The translations under genes were made by a program, and so were the position numbers. The notes below the pieces were generated by a model, which saw nothing but the letters and a program-made list of their open reading frames with translations, did no database searches and was not told the origin of the DNA. This document shows positions 28,673-38,240 of a stretch of 64,000 nucleotides of DNA, one piece after another. Every line of letters begins with the position of its first letter. Position 1 is the stretch's first letter. Source of the DNA: Nocardioides rubriscoriae (GTDB lineage: Bacteria > Actinomycetota > Actinomycetes > Propionibacteriales > Nocardioidaceae); assembly GCF_008087085.1 (NCBI RefSeq), contig NZ_VIYJ01000008.1, positions 62,001 through 126,000 on the forward strand, in the 5' to 3' direction.

Positions 28673-29707
28673 TCACCGGCGAGTCTTGGGGTCGAAGGCG
28701 TCTCGGATCGAGTCGCCCAGGAGGTTGAGGGCCAGCACCAGGATCACGAGGACGGCGACGGGCACCCAGAGGTAGATCGGGTAGCTGTCGTAGTACTGCG
28801 TGGCCGACTGGATCAGCTGGCCCATCGAGTTGTTGAGGCCCAGGCCGAGGTAGGACAGGCCGACCTCGGCGGCGATGAAGAGCGGGATGGACATCGACAG
28901 CACCACGACCAGGGTGGCGACCAGGTTGGGCAGCAGCTCCTTGAACAGGATGCGCCGGGTGGAGGCACCCAGGACCTGGGCCGCCAGCACGAACTCGCGC
29001 TCGCGCAGCTGGAGCACCTGTCCGCGCACCAGACGGGCCAGGCCCATCCAGCTCAGGGTGCTGAGGACCACGACGAGGGCGATCACCTGCGCCTGCTGGA
29101 GCTTGGCGGAGTCGGTCGCGAACCGCTGCGTGATGATCGGGGCCACCGCGAGGGCGAAGAGGATGAACGGGAACGACAGGAACAGGTCGATGATGAAGGA
29201 CAGCGCACGGTCGACCGGACCGCGCGAGAACCCCGACACCAGGCCCACGGTGAGACCGATCAGGGTCGTGGCGACCGTCGCGATGCTCGCGACCAGCAGC
29301 GAGTTGCGCAGGCCCACGAGCATCGTGGCCAGGTTGTCGGTGGCGTTGCGGGGGGCGATGCCGAGCGGGTGCGCGAACGTGAAGGAGCCGTTGGGCGGTC
29401 CGTACTCGGGCAGCGGGAAGCTGTAGAAGTCGGTCGCGGTGTTGGGGTCGAGGGCGTAGGGCCCGCTGACCTTGTTGGTGATGTGCAGCGCGTTGTTGAT
29501 GAAGCCCGCGAAGATGGCGGCCACGACGATGATCAGCACGATCACCGCGCAGGTGACGGCGACCTTGTCCTTGCGCAGGCGCGACATCGCGATCTGCGTC
29601 GGCGACCGACCGGCGATCTTCTTGGCGGCCGGAGCGTCCTGCTCCAGGACCGCGTCGGGCTCGCGGTCCCCCACCAACACCTCGGGAGCGGCCTGTGTCA
29701 TCTCCAC
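28673..29707 (-). CDS. Peptide ABC transporter permease (OppC/DppC type)
   Basis: A 344-residue permease with an N-terminal cytoplasmic segment, a first helix in VAVTCAVIVLIIVVAAIFAGF and five further helices. The coupling loop is EFVLAAQVLGASTRRILFKELLPNL, and the end is GDSIRDAFDPKTRR. First gene of the importer operon in the order C-permease, binding protein, B-permease, D, F. Start could be GTG 29707 or ATG 29701; GAGGTGG fits the latter better. Confidence 0.92.
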   Translation of the reverse strand: MEMTQAAPEVLVGDREPDAVLEQDAPAAKKIAGRSPTQIAMSRLRKDKVAVTCAVIVLIIVVAAIFAGFINNALHITNKVSGPYALDPNTATDFYSFPLPEYGPPNGSFTFAHPLGIAPRNATDNLATMLVGLRNSLLVASIATVATTLIGLTVGLVSGFSRGPVDRALSFIIDLFLSFPFILFALAVAPIITQRFATDSAKLQQAQVIALVVVLSTLSWMGLARLVRGQVLQLREREFVLAAQVLGASTRRILFKELLPNLVATLVVVLSMSIPLFIAAEVGLSYLGLGLNNSMGQLIQSATQYYDSYPIYLWVPVAVLVILVLALNLLGDSIRDAFDPKTRR

Positions 29708-29769
29708 CTCATCTGAGCTCAGCTGAGCAACGTCGTGTGCGGGAAGCGCAGCGCGGCGCGCCCCGGATC

Positions 29770-29835
29770 GGTTGGAACCCTAACCGACTCGATCCCGCCC
29801 ACGAGTCACTTGGAAGTAACGGTTAGGTACCAACC
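29770..29835. promoter_or_regulatory. Paired inverted repeat upstream of the peptide importer operon
   Basis: GGTTGGAACCCTAACCG (29770-29786) and CGGTTAGGTACCAACC (29820-29835) are inverted copies of each other, and each is nearly palindromic. They lie 63-128 nt upstream of the DppC start and just after the aspS stop. A repressor or activator pair binding here is plausible; a long-range hairpin terminator for aspS is the alternative. Confidence 0.5.
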
Positions 29836-29862
29836 ACTTCGGGTGAAGCGGGGTCCGCCGGG

Positions 29863-31635
29863 TCAGGCCTGCGGCGGGACGATCTCCGGGGGACGCGCGT
29901 CCACACCGGCTTCCTTGCGCTGCTGGGCCGTGATCGGCGCAGGAGCAGCGGTCAGGGGGTCGAAGCCCCCACCGGACTTGGGGAAGGCGATGACGTCGCG
30001 GATCGAGTCGGTGCGGGCCAACAGCGACACGATGCGGTCCCACCCGAAGGCGATGCCGCCGTGCGGCGGCGCGCCGAACGCGAAGGCGTCGAGGAGGAAG
30101 CCGAACTTCTCCTGCGCCTCGGCCTCGTCGATCCCCATGACGGCGAAGACCCGGCGCTGCACGTCGTCGCGGTGGATACGGATCGAGCCCCCGCCGATCT
30201 CGTTGCCGTTGCAGACAATGTCGTAGGCCCAGGCCGGGGCGTTGCCCGGGTCGGCGTCGAACGTCTCGAGGTCCTGCGGCGAGGTGAAGGCGTGGTGCAC
30301 GGCCGTCCACGCGCCGCTGCCCACGGCGACGTCGCCGGCGGCGGTCGCGTCGTCGGCCGGCTCGAAGAGCGGGGCGTCGACGACCCACAGGAAGCTCCAG
30401 GCGTCCTCGTCGATGAGGTCGCAGCGGCGGCCGATCTCGAGCCTCGCCGCACCCAGGAGCGCGCGGCTGGGCTTGGGCAGGCCCGCGCCGAAGAAGATGC
30501 AGTCGCCGGGAGCCGCGCCCACGTGAGCCGCGATGCCCGCGGTCTCGGCCTCGGTGAGGTTCTTGGCGACGGGGCCGGTCAGGGTGCCGTCGTCCTGCAC
30601 GAGCACGTAGGCCAGGCCCTTCGCGCCGCGCTGCTTGGCCCACTCCTGCCAGGCGTCGAGCTTCTTGCGCGGCTGACTGGCCCCCCCGGGCATGACCACC
30701 GCACCGACGTACGGCGCCTGGAACACCCGGAACTGCGTGTCGGCGAAGAACTCGGTGCAGTCGACGAGCTCGAGGTCGAGGCGCAGGTCGGGCTTGTCGG
30801 ACCCGTAGCGCGCCATGGCCTCGGCGTAGGTCATCCGCGGCAGCGGGGTCGCGACCTCGTGGCCGATCAGGGCCCACAGGGCCACCACGACCTCCTCGGC
30901 CACGGCGATGACGTCGTCCTGGTCGACGAAGCTCATCTCGATGTCGAGCTGGGTGAACTCCGGCTGGCGGTCGGCGCGGAAGTCCTCGTCGCGGTAGCAG
31001 CGCGCGATCTGGTAGTAGCGCTCCATGCCGGCGACCATCAGCAGCTGCTTGAACAGCTGCGGGCTCTGGGGCAGGGCGTACCAGCTGCCGGGCTGCAGCC
31101 GCGCGGGGACCAGGAAGTCGCGCGCACCCTCGGGGGTGCTGCGGGTCAGCGTCGGCGTCTCGATCTCGACGAAGTCGTGACGGTCCAGGACGTCGCGGGC
31201 GGCCTTGTTGGCCTTGCTGCGCAGCCGGATCGCCTCGTGGGGGCCGCTGCGACGAAGGTCGAGGTAGCGGTGCTTGAGCCGCGCCTCCTCCCCCACCTCG
31301 ACGCGGTCGCTGATCGGGAACGGCAGGGGGGCCGAGGCGCTGAGCACCTCGACGTCGGTGGCGACGACCTCGACGGCCCCGGTGGCGAGCGCGGGGTTCT
31401 CGTTGCCCTCCTTGCGTGCGGTGACCTCACCGACGACCTTGAGGCAGTACTCGGCGCGCAGCTGGTGGGCGACGGCCTCGTCGCGGATGACGACCTGGAC
31501 GACGCCGCTGGCCTCGCGCAGGTCGATGAAGGCGACACCGCCGTGGTCGCGGCGGTTGGCCACCCAGCCGGCGAGGGTGACGGTCTGGCCGACGTGCTCG
31601 GCGCGCAGGGCGCCGGCGTCGTGGGTGCGGATCAC
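29863..31635 (-). CDS. aspS: Aspartate--tRNA(Asp/Asn) ligase
   Basis: A 590-residue class IIb synthetase. The N-terminal OB anticodon domain contains [26 protein letters not shown]. The catalytic domain has RARFLDRHDF-like, [11 protein letters not shown] and [18 protein letters not shown] motifs, plus the bacterial GAD insertion. GTG 31635 overlaps the hisS stop by 4 nt. Actinobacteria often lack AsnRS, so this enzyme may be non-discriminating; not decidable here. Confidence 0.97.
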   Translation of the reverse strand: MIRTHDAGALRAEHVGQTVTLAGWVANRRDHGGVAFIDLREASGVVQVVIRDEAVAHQLRAEYCLKVVGEVTARKEGNENPALATGAVEVVATDVEVLSASAPLPFPISDRVEVGEEARLKHRYLDLRRSGPHEAIRLRSKANKAARDVLDRHDFVEIETPTLTRSTPEGARDFLVPARLQPGSWYALPQSPQLFKQLLMVAGMERYYQIARCYRDEDFRADRQPEFTQLDIEMSFVDQDDVIAVAEEVVVALWALIGHEVATPLPRMTYAEAMARYGSDKPDLRLDLELVDCTEFFADTQFRVFQAPYVGAVVMPGGASQPRKKLDAWQEWAKQRGAKGLAYVLVQDDGTLTGPVAKNLTEAETAGIAAHVGAAPGDCIFFGAGLPKPSRALLGAARLEIGRRCDLIDEDAWSFLWVVDAPLFEPADDATAAGDVAVGSGAWTAVHHAFTSPQDLETFDADPGNAPAWAYDIVCNGNEIGGGSIRIHRDDVQRRVFAVMGIDEAEAQEKFGFLLDAFAFGAPPHGGIAFGWDRIVSLLARTDSIRDVIAFPKSGGGFDPLTAAPAPITAQQRKEAGVDARPPEIVPPQA

Positions 31636-32981
31636 TGTGGTTGCTCCTTGATGACGACCTGCGCTCGCAGGTCCTTGATAGCCGGTGGGGTCCAGGTGGC
31701 CGGGTCTGCGGCCACCTGCTCCCCCGAACGGATGTCCTTGACCTGGTGGGTCCCGTCGTCCTGGACGAACCAGACGTACGGGATGCCGCGCCGCTCGGCG
31801 TACCTGATCTGCTTGCCGAACTTGGCGGCGGAGGCGGCCACCTCGCACGGCACGCCGCGGGCGCGCAGCGAGGCGGCCACGAGATCGCTCCGGGCCCGCG
31901 TGTCCTCGGTCGTCACGGCGACGAGCACGGCGCTGGGCACCGGACGGCTGCCGGCGAGCACGCCGTCGGCGAGCAGCGGGATCAGCGAGCGGGAGACGCC
32001 GAACGAGACGCCGACCCCGGGGTAGGTCGTCCTGCCGTCGCTGGCGAGGGCGTCGTAGCGACCACCGCCACCGACCGATTTGAGGCGCTCGTAGCCGGCC
32101 ATGAAGATCTCGACGACGGTGCCGGTGTAGTAGTCGAGGCCGCGGGCGATGCGCAGGTTGGCCTCGACGGTGACGGTGGACGGCGCCCCTGCGGCACAGC
32201 CCTCCACGACGGCCGCCAGCTCGGCCAGGCCCTCGTCGAGCAGCTCGTCCTCGACGCCGAGCGCCCGGACCCGTTGGACGAAGGAGGTGTCGGCGGTGCG
32301 GATCGTGGCGAGGTCGACGCACCGCTGCGCCTGCTCCGGCGTGGTCCCGGCGTCGGACACCAGCAGCTCGACGACCTTGTCGACGGGCAGCTTGTCGAGC
32401 TTGTCGATGACGCGGATCGCGGTCTCGATGTCGGGCAGGCCCAGGCCGCGGTAGAAGCCCTGGATGAGCTTGCGGTTGTTGAACTGGAAGCTGACCGGCG
32501 GGATGGGCAGCGCGTCAAGCGCCTCGACCATCACCCGCATCACCTCGACGTCGTGGTGGAAGGCCAGCTCGTCGCGGCCGACCACGTCGACGTCGGCCTG
32601 GGTGAACTGGCGGTAGCGCCCCTCCTGCGGTCGCTCGCCGCGCCACGCGGGCTGGATCTGGAAGCGACGGAACGGGAACTCGAGGTGCCCGGCGTGCTCC
32701 AGCACGTAGCGCGCGAAGGGCACGGTCAGGTCGAAGTGGAGGCCGATGCCGGCGTCACTGCCTGCCTGCTCCTTCTGCAGCCGCTCGAGCAGGTAGACCT
32801 CCTTGGAGGTCTCGCCCTTGCCGAGCAGGACGTCGACCGGCTCGACCGCGCGGGTCTCGATGTTGGCGAAGCCGTGCAGCTCGAAGGTGCGGGACAAGGA
32901 GGCGATGACCTCGCGCTCGACCACGCGGGCGGCGGGCAGCAGCTCGGGGAACCCGCTGAGCGGGGACGTCTTGGTAGCCAT
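31632..32981 (-). CDS. hisS: Histidine--tRNA ligase
   Basis: A 449-residue class II synthetase. Motif 2 region is [32 protein letters not shown], the histidine-specific segment is [17 protein letters not shown], and the C-terminal anticodon domain is complete. The N-terminal part ([19 protein letters not shown]) follows the longer, archaeal/actinobacterial-like arrangement. Located 5 nt after the MBL-fold gene stop and coupled to aspS. Confidence 0.95.
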   Translation of the reverse strand: MATKTSPLSGFPELLPAARVVEREVIASLSRTFELHGFANIETRAVEPVDVLLGKGETSKEVYLLERLQKEQAGSDAGIGLHFDLTVPFARYVLEHAGHLEFPFRRFQIQPAWRGERPQEGRYRQFTQADVDVVGRDELAFHHDVEVMRVMVEALDALPIPPVSFQFNNRKLIQGFYRGLGLPDIETAIRVIDKLDKLPVDKVVELLVSDAGTTPEQAQRCVDLATIRTADTSFVQRVRALGVEDELLDEGLAELAAVVEGCAAGAPSTVTVEANLRIARGLDYYTGTVVEIFMAGYERLKSVGGGGRYDALASDGRTTYPGVGVSFGVSRSLIPLLADGVLAGSRPVPSAVLVAVTTEDTRARSDLVAASLRARGVPCEVAASAAKFGKQIRYAERRGIPYVWFVQDDGTHQVKDIRSGEQVAADPATWTPPAIKDLRAQVVIKEQPQ

Positions 32982-32986
32982 GGTGC

Positions 32987-33712
32987 TCAGAGACCTCGGG
33001 TGACGGGGGCCGGTCCCTCGTCGGTGTCCACGAGGTCCAGCAGGTAGGGGTTGGTCGCGCGTTCGCGGCCGATGGACGTCTGCTCGCCGTGGCCGGGCAG
33101 CACGACGACGTCGTCGGCCAGCGGCAGCACCTTGTCGCGCAGGCTGCGCAGCATCGTCGGATGGTCGCCGCCGGGCAGGTCGGTGCGCCCGATCGAGCCG
33201 GCGAAGAGCAGGTCGCCGGAGAACAGCACCTCGGACACGTCCACGGAGCCCTCGTCGGCGGCGTACGGCGTGCGGAAGGTGACCGACCCCGCGGTGTGGC
33301 CGGGGGTGTGGTCGACGACGAAGGTCAGGCCCGCCAGCTCGAGCTCCTGCAGGTCGGCGAGCTCGCGCACGTTGTCGGGCTCGGCGAACTCGTGCTTGCC
33401 GCCGAGCAGCATCGCGGTCGTCTCGCGCGACATGCCCTGCATCGGGTCGGCGAGCAGGTGGCGGTCACGCGGGTGGATCCAGGCCGTGGCGTCGTAGGTG
33501 CCGGCGACGGGCGCCACGCACCACATGTGGTCGACGTGCCCGTGGGTGACCAGGACCGCGACCGGCTTGAGGCGGTGCTCGCGCACGACCTGCTCGACCC
33601 CGGCCGTGGCGTCCTTGCCGGGGTCGATGATCACGCACTCGGTGCCGGGACCGGTCGCCGCGACGTAGCAGTTGGTGCCCCAGGGTCCGGCGGGGAAGGC
33701 GGCGATCAGCAC
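32987..33712 (-). CDS. MBL-fold (glyoxalase II-like) metallohydrolase
   Basis: A 241-residue beta-lactamase-fold hydrolase. The metal motif HGHVDH is in VLVTHGHVDHMWC, and further ligands are in HTPGHTAGS, LFSGDLLF and VVLPGHGEQTSIG. Many actinobacteria carry this glyoxalase II-like gene ahead of hisS. GTG 33712 is supported by TACCCT 6 nt upstream (leaderless). The substrate is uncertain. Confidence 0.88.
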   Translation of the reverse strand: MLIAAFPAGPWGTNCYVAATGPGTECVIIDPGKDATAGVEQVVREHRLKPVAVLVTHGHVDHMWCVAPVAGTYDATAWIHPRDRHLLADPMQGMSRETTAMLLGGKHEFAEPDNVRELADLQELELAGLTFVVDHTPGHTAGSVTFRTPYAADEGSVDVSEVLFSGDLLFAGSIGRTDLPGGDHPTMLRSLRDKVLPLADDVVVLPGHGEQTSIGRERATNPYLLDLVDTDEGPAPVTRGL

Positions 33713-33718
33713 CGCCTC

Positions 33719-33724
33719 AGGGTA
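33719..33724 (-). promoter_or_regulatory. -10 box for leaderless MBL-hisS-aspS transcript
   Basis: On the minus strand TACCCT ends 6 nt before GTG 33712. It fits a leaderless start for the three-gene operon. Confidence 0.6.
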
Positions 33725-33860
33725 GCGAGGTCGGCTGGGCCGGGTCGCGCCGGTATTGGCCGCGCGGGCCCGTGCCGGCCCGCGACCCGGAGCGGCGCAG
33801 ACCGCGACAGCGTCTTCCCTTAGGGTGGGGCAGCGCCACGACCGACGAAGAGGGAACGCA

Positions 33861-35090
33861 GTGACGAGCAGCGAATGGGGTCGCGTCGATGACGACGGCA
33901 CCGTGTACGTGAGGACCACCGACGGCGAGCGTGCGGTGGGGTCCTACCCTGCCGGGACGCCCGAGGAGGCCCTGGCCTTCTTCACCGAACGCTTCGAGGC
34001 GCTCTCCTTCGAGGTGCAGCTGCTCGAGCAGCGGGTCAACTCGGGCAAGCTCACGCCGGAGGAGGCCGCGGAGTCGATCAAGACGGTGCGCGCCCAGGTC
34101 ACCGACGCCAACGCGGTCGGCGACCTCGCGTCCCTGGTGGGTCGCCTCGACGCCCTCGCCCCGGTGCTCGCGGTGCTGCGTGAGGCACGACGCGCCGAGA
34201 AGGCCGAGAAGGCTGCCGAGTCGAAGGCGGCCAAGGAGGCCATCGTCGAGGAGGCCGAGAAGATCGGTGCGGGCAGTGACTGGCGCAACGGCGCCAACCG
34301 GCTGCGCGACCTGCTCGACCAGTGGAAGGTGCTCCCCCGCATCGACCGGGCCTCCGACGACGCGCTGTGGAAGCGCTTCTCGAGTGCCCGCACGGCCTAC
34401 ACCAAGGCCCGCAAGGCCCACTTCGCCGAGCAGGACGAGAAGCGCGAGGGCGCCCGCATCGTCAAGGAGCGGCTCTGCAAGGAGGCCGAGGCCCTCGCGA
34501 CCTCGACCGACTGGGGCCCGACGGCCGGCAAGTACCGCGACCTGATGCGCGACTGGAAGGCCGCGGGCCCTGCCCCCAAGGACGTCGACGACGCGCTGTG
34601 GAAGCGGTTCCGCGGCGCCCAGGACGCGTTCTTCGGCGCCCGTGACGCCGAGAACGCCGCCCTCGACGCCGAGTTCGCCAAGAACGCCGAGGTCAAGGAC
34701 GCCCTCATCGTCGAGATCGAGGCGCTGCTGCCGGTCAAGGACCTGGAGGCCACCAAGAAGGCCTTCCGCGACCTGGCCGACAAGTGGGAGGCCGCCGGCA
34801 AGGTCCCGCGCGACCGGATCAAGGACCTCGAGGGCCGCATGCGCACCGTCGAGACCGCTCTGCGCAACGCCGAGGACGAGCAGTGGAAGCGCTCGGACCC
34901 CGAGAAGTCGGCCCGCGCCAACGACCTGGTCACCAAGCTCGAGGACGCGATCGCCAAGGTCGAGGCCGACCTCGACAAGGCACGCGCTGCGGGCAACGAC
35001 AAGAAGGTGCGCGAGCTGGAGGAGAACCTCGAGTCGCGGCGGTCCTTCCTGGAGATGGCGCGGCGAGCGTCCGAGGACTTCTCGGGCTGA
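33861..35090 (+). CDS. DUF349 repeat protein
   Basis: A 409-residue, Lys/Glu/Ala-rich helical protein. Its N-terminal part is VTSSEWGRVDDDGTVYVR, followed by several DUF349 repeats, each with a DWR/DWK/KWE-type core and a LWKRF segment (DALWKRFSSAR, DALWKRFRGAQ, EQWKRSDPEK). Probably extended coiled coils; function unknown. GTG 33861 is preceded by AGAGGG. TAGGGT (33821-33826) is a likely -10, giving a leader. Convergent with relA. Confidence 0.88.
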   Translation: MTSSEWGRVDDDGTVYVRTTDGERAVGSYPAGTPEEALAFFTERFEALSFEVQLLEQRVNSGKLTPEEAAESIKTVRAQVTDANAVGDLASLVGRLDALAPVLAVLREARRAEKAEKAAESKAAKEAIVEEAEKIGAGSDWRNGANRLRDLLDQWKVLPRIDRASDDALWKRFSSARTAYTKARKAHFAEQDEKREGARIVKERLCKEAEALATSTDWGPTAGKYRDLMRDWKAAGPAPKDVDDALWKRFRGAQDAFFGARDAENAALDAEFAKNAEVKDALIVEIEALLPVKDLEATKKAFRDLADKWEAAGKVPRDRIKDLEGRMRTVETALRNAEDEQWKRSDPEKSARANDLVTKLEDAIAKVEADLDKARAAGNDKKVRELEENLESRRSFLEMARRASEDFSG

Positions 35091-35108
35091 GGTCCCCTGG
35101 CTGGCTCC

Positions 35109-35140
35109 GGGTCGTTCGGTGCTCGGGTCGTTCGGTGCTC
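35109..35140. repeat. Two tandem 16-bp repeats
   Basis: GGGTCGTTCGGTGCTC occurs twice in succession (35109-35124, 35125-35140), and a third copy begins GGGTCGG. It sits in the convergent gap between the DUF349 gene and relA. Function unknown. Confidence 0.7.
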
Positions 35141-35208
35141 GGGTCGGCCGCGCGCCTCGGACCTCCCGGCGCCCGGAGTGGGCTGCGAGCCGACGTACGG
35201 CCTGGTGT

Positions 35209-35271
35209 GGTCTCGAAACGGTCGCGGGCGACCTCCTCGACCACCGTGGAGTGCGGTCTCCTCGACCACCG
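35209..35271 (+). repeat. Dispersed hairpin repeat, copy A plus a deleted copy
   Basis: 35209-35246 reads GGTCTCGAAAC, then the stem GGTCGC/GCGACC, then TCCTCGACCACCG. 35255-35271 repeats GGTCTC joined directly to CTCGACCACCG, as if the central stem were lost. The same element recurs near 57.7 and 60.2 kb. Confidence 0.7.
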
Positions 35272-35289
35272 TGGGGTCGGCGTGGCGAC

Positions 35290-37668
35290 TCAGGACGTGA
35301 CGCGGTAGGCGTCGAAGACGCCCGGGACGCTGCGCACCGCCTTGAGCACGGTGTCGAGGTGCTTGGCCTCGGCCATCTCGAAGGTGAAGCGGGACTTGGC
35401 CACGCGGTCGCGCGACGTCGACAGGTTGGCCGACAGGATGTTCACGTGGGCGTCGGACAGCACCATGGTGATGTCGGACAGCAACCGGGCCCGGTCAAGC
35501 GCCTCGACCTGGATGTTGACCAGGAACGTCGACTGCGCGGTCGGGGCCCACTCGACGGCCAGGACCTTCTCGGGCTGGTTCTGCAGGTCGGCTGCGTTGG
35601 TGCAGTCGAGCCGGTGCACCGAGACTCCCCCGCCCTTGGTGACGAAGCCGAGGATCTCGTCGGGTGGCACCGGGGTGCAGCACTTGGCGAGCTTGACCCA
35701 CACGTCGGGCGAGCCCTTGACGATCACGCCCGAGTCGCTGCCGCCGCCGGCGCGCGAGCGGCCGCGACGCCCGGTGATGGTGACGGCCTCGGCGAGGTCC
35801 TCCTGGACCCCCTCGTCGCCGCCGTTCATCTCGATCACCCGGCGTACGACGGCCTGGGCGGAGAGGTTGTTCTCGCCGACCGTGGCGTAGAGGGCGGTCA
35901 CGTCGGCGAGCTTGAAGTGGTCGGCGACCTGGGTCAGCGACTCGTGGGTGAGCAGCCGCTTGATCGGCAGCCCCTCCTTGCGCATCAGCTTGGCGATCTG
36001 GTCCTTGCCGCGCTCGACGGCCTCCTCGCGCCGCTCCTTGGTGAACCACTGCCGGATCTTGGAGCGGGCGCGCGGGGACTTCACGAAGGTGAGCCAGTCG
36101 CGCGACGGGCCGGCGGTCACCGACTTGGATGTGAAGACCTCGATCACGTCGCCGTTGTCGAGCTGGGACTCCAGCGGCACCAGGCGACCGTTGACCCGGG
36201 CGCCGATCGTGTGGTGACCGACCTCGGTGTGCACGGCGTAGGCGAAGTCGACCGGGGTCGAGCCCGACGGCAGGGCGATGACGTCGCCCCGGGGCGTGAA
36301 CACGTAGGTCTCGGCGCGGTTGATCTCGAAGCGCAGCGACTCGAGGAACTCGCCCGGGTCCTCGACCTCGGACTGCCAGTCGAGGAGCTGGCGGACCCAC
36401 GTCATGTCGCCGTCCGACAGGTGAGCGTCGCCGGCCTTCTCGGTGTCGCGGCCGGCGCGGAAGTCCTCCTTGTACTTCCAGTGCGCCGCGACGCCGTACT
36501 CGGCGCGGCGGTGCATCGCGAAGGTTCGGATCTGCATCTCCACGGGCTTGCCCTGCGGGCCGATGACCGTCGTGTGCAACGACTGGTACATGTTGAACTT
36601 GGGCATCGCGACGTAGTCCTTGAACCGCCCGAGCACGGGGTTCCAGCGCGAGTGGAGCACCCCGAGGACGGAGTAGCAGTCGCGGTCCTCGTCGACGAGG
36701 ATCCGGATGCCGACCAGGTCGTAGATGTCGGAGAACTCGCGACCCCCGACGATCATCTTCTGGTAGATCGAGTAGTAGTGCTTGGGCCGACCGGTCACGG
36801 TGGCCTTGACCTTGGCCTCGCGCAGGTCCTTCTCGACCTGGGTGATGACCTCGGCCAGGAAGCTGTCGCGCGAGGGGGCCCGCTCGGCGACCATCCGCAC
36901 GATCTCGTCGTAGATCTTGGGGTGCAGGGTCGCGAACGCGAGGTCCTCGAGCTCCCACTTGATGGTGTTCATGCCGAGCCGGTGGGCCAGCGGCGCGTAG
37001 ATGTCGAGCGTCTCGCGGGCGGTGCGCTCCTGGCTCTTGAGCGGCACGTAGCGCAGGGTGCGCATGTTGTGGAGCCGGTCGGCGAGCTTGATGACCAGGA
37101 CCCGGATGTCGCGCGACATCGCGACGATCATCTTGCGGATGGTCTCGGCCTGCGCCGAGTCGCCGTAGACGACCTTGTCGAGCTTGGTCACCCCGTCGAC
37201 CATCCGGGCGACCTCGTCGCCGAAGTCGGCGCGGCACTGGTCGAGCGTGTAGGGGGTGTCCTCCACCGTGTCGTGCAGCAGCGCCGCCACGAGCGTCGGC
37301 TCGGTCATGCCGATGCCGGCGAGGATGGTCGTGACCGCGAGCGGGTGGGTGATGTAGGGGTCACCGCTCTTGCGCATCTGCGTGCCGTGCATCTTCTCGG
37401 CCGTCAGGTAGGCACGCTCGAGCAGCGCCAGGTCGGCCTTGGGGTGGTTGGCGCGCACGGCACGGAACAGCGGCTCGAGCACGGGGTTGACCCCGGGTGC
37501 GCGGGTGCCGATGCGGGCCAGCTTGGCGCGCATCCCCCGCCCGGGGCCCGACGGGCCCGACGGGGTCTCCACCGGCGCGCCCGCGGCCGGTACGTCGTGG
37601 CGCGGTGGCGACTGACGCGGCGGATCCGCGAGGCGACCGGTGCTCGGGGCCGTGCGCTCCTCCGTCAT
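35290..37668 (-). CDS. relA: Bifunctional (p)ppGpp synthetase/hydrolase RelA/SpoT
   Basis: A 792-residue long RSH protein. The N-terminal HD hydrolase has [13 protein letters not shown] with His132-Asp133. The synthetase domain holds [18 protein letters not shown], and TGS is near [23 protein letters not shown] zinc-finger/helical region with [14 protein letters not shown] and a C-terminal ACT domain follow. Both active sites look intact. An N-terminal Pro-rich extension of about 45 residues precedes the core. ATG 37668 sits 6 nt after TACACT, implying a leaderless message separate from apt. Confidence 0.97.
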   Translation of the reverse strand: MTEERTAPSTGRLADPPRQSPPRHDVPAAGAPVETPSGPSGPGRGMRAKLARIGTRAPGVNPVLEPLFRAVRANHPKADLALLERAYLTAEKMHGTQMRKSGDPYITHPLAVTTILAGIGMTEPTLVAALLHDTVEDTPYTLDQCRADFGDEVARMVDGVTKLDKVVYGDSAQAETIRKMIVAMSRDIRVLVIKLADRLHNMRTLRYVPLKSQERTARETLDIYAPLAHRLGMNTIKWELEDLAFATLHPKIYDEIVRMVAERAPSRDSFLAEVITQVEKDLREAKVKATVTGRPKHYYSIYQKMIVGGREFSDIYDLVGIRILVDEDRDCYSVLGVLHSRWNPVLGRFKDYVAMPKFNMYQSLHTTVIGPQGKPVEMQIRTFAMHRRAEYGVAAHWKYKEDFRAGRDTEKAGDAHLSDGDMTWVRQLLDWQSEVEDPGEFLESLRFEINRAETYVFTPRGDVIALPSGSTPVDFAYAVHTEVGHHTIGARVNGRLVPLESQLDNGDVIEVFTSKSVTAGPSRDWLTFVKSPRARSKIRQWFTKERREEAVERGKDQIAKLMRKEGLPIKRLLTHESLTQVADHFKLADVTALYATVGENNLSAQAVVRRVIEMNGGDEGVQEDLAEAVTITGRRGRSRAGGGSDSGVIVKGSPDVWVKLAKCCTPVPPDEILGFVTKGGGVSVHRLDCTNAADLQNQPEKVLAVEWAPTAQSTFLVNIQVEALDRARLLSDITMVLSDAHVNILSANLSTSRDRVAKSRFTFEMAEAKHLDTVLKAVRSVPGVFDAYRVTS

Positions 37669-37674
37669 TGGACC

Positions 37675-37680
37675 AGTGTA
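37675..37680 (-). promoter_or_regulatory. -10 box for leaderless relA transcript
   Basis: TACACT on the minus strand ends 6 nt before the relA ATG. It overlaps none of apt, whose stop is at 37696. Confidence 0.6.
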
Positions 37681-37695
37681 GGCAGGCGGGCCGGC

Positions 37696-38235
37696 TCAGA
37701 TCCCGAGGAGGGCGGTGACCGGGACGTCCCCGGCCGTCTGCCTGCCCGGCAGGAACAACAGCTCCATCAAGACCGCGACCCCGACGGTCTCTCCCCCGCA
37801 GGCAGCGACCAGGTCACGGGTCGCCGCGACGGTGCCGCCGGTGGCCAGGACGTCGTCGACGAGCAGCACCCGGTCGCCGGCGGCGATGCCGTCGCGGTGG
37901 ACCTCGAGGGTCGCCTCGCCGTACTCGAGCGCGTAGGAGACCGCGTGGGTCTCGCGGGGCAGCTTGCCCGCCTTGCGGACCGGGACGAACCCGACACCGA
38001 GCGCCATCGCCACGGGGGCGGCGAAGATGAAGCCGCGCGCCTCCATGCCCACGACCTTGTCGACGACGACCTGTCCGTCGGGGTCGCGTCCGGCCGCGGC
38101 GAGCTCGGCCACGACCGCGGCGAACCCGTCCGGGTCGGCGAGCAGCGGGGTGATGTCCTTGAAGACGATGCCCGGCTCCGGGAAGTCGGGCACGTCACGC
38201 ACCAGACGCCCCAGGGCGTCGGCGGCGGTCCGCAC
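37696..38235 (-). CDS. apt: Adenine phosphoribosyltransferase
   Basis: A 179-residue purine-salvage enzyme making AMP from adenine and PRPP. PRPP motif VLLVDDVLATGGT, and DFPEPGIVFKDITPLLADP and GMEARGFIFAAPVA are present. I chose GTG 38235, 5 nt past the secF stop. The order secD-secF-apt-relA is common in actinobacteria. Confidence 0.95.
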   Translation of the reverse strand: MRTAADALGRLVRDVPDFPEPGIVFKDITPLLADPDGFAAVVAELAAAGRDPDGQVVVDKVVGMEARGFIFAAPVAMALGVGFVPVRKAGKLPRETHAVSYALEYGEATLEVHRDGIAAGDRVLLVDDVLATGGTVAATRDLVAACGGETVGVAVLMELLFLPGRQTAGDVPVTALLGI

Positions 38236-38240
38236 GCGGG

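Noticed and set aside
29770..29835. IdeR/DtxR iron box
   Set aside because: Only the half GGTTAGG resembles the consensus; the symmetric 19-bp arrangement is absent.
35109..35140. Tandem 16-bp repeats as iterons of an origin
   Set aside because: Only two complete units, no replication gene or AT-rich stretch nearby.
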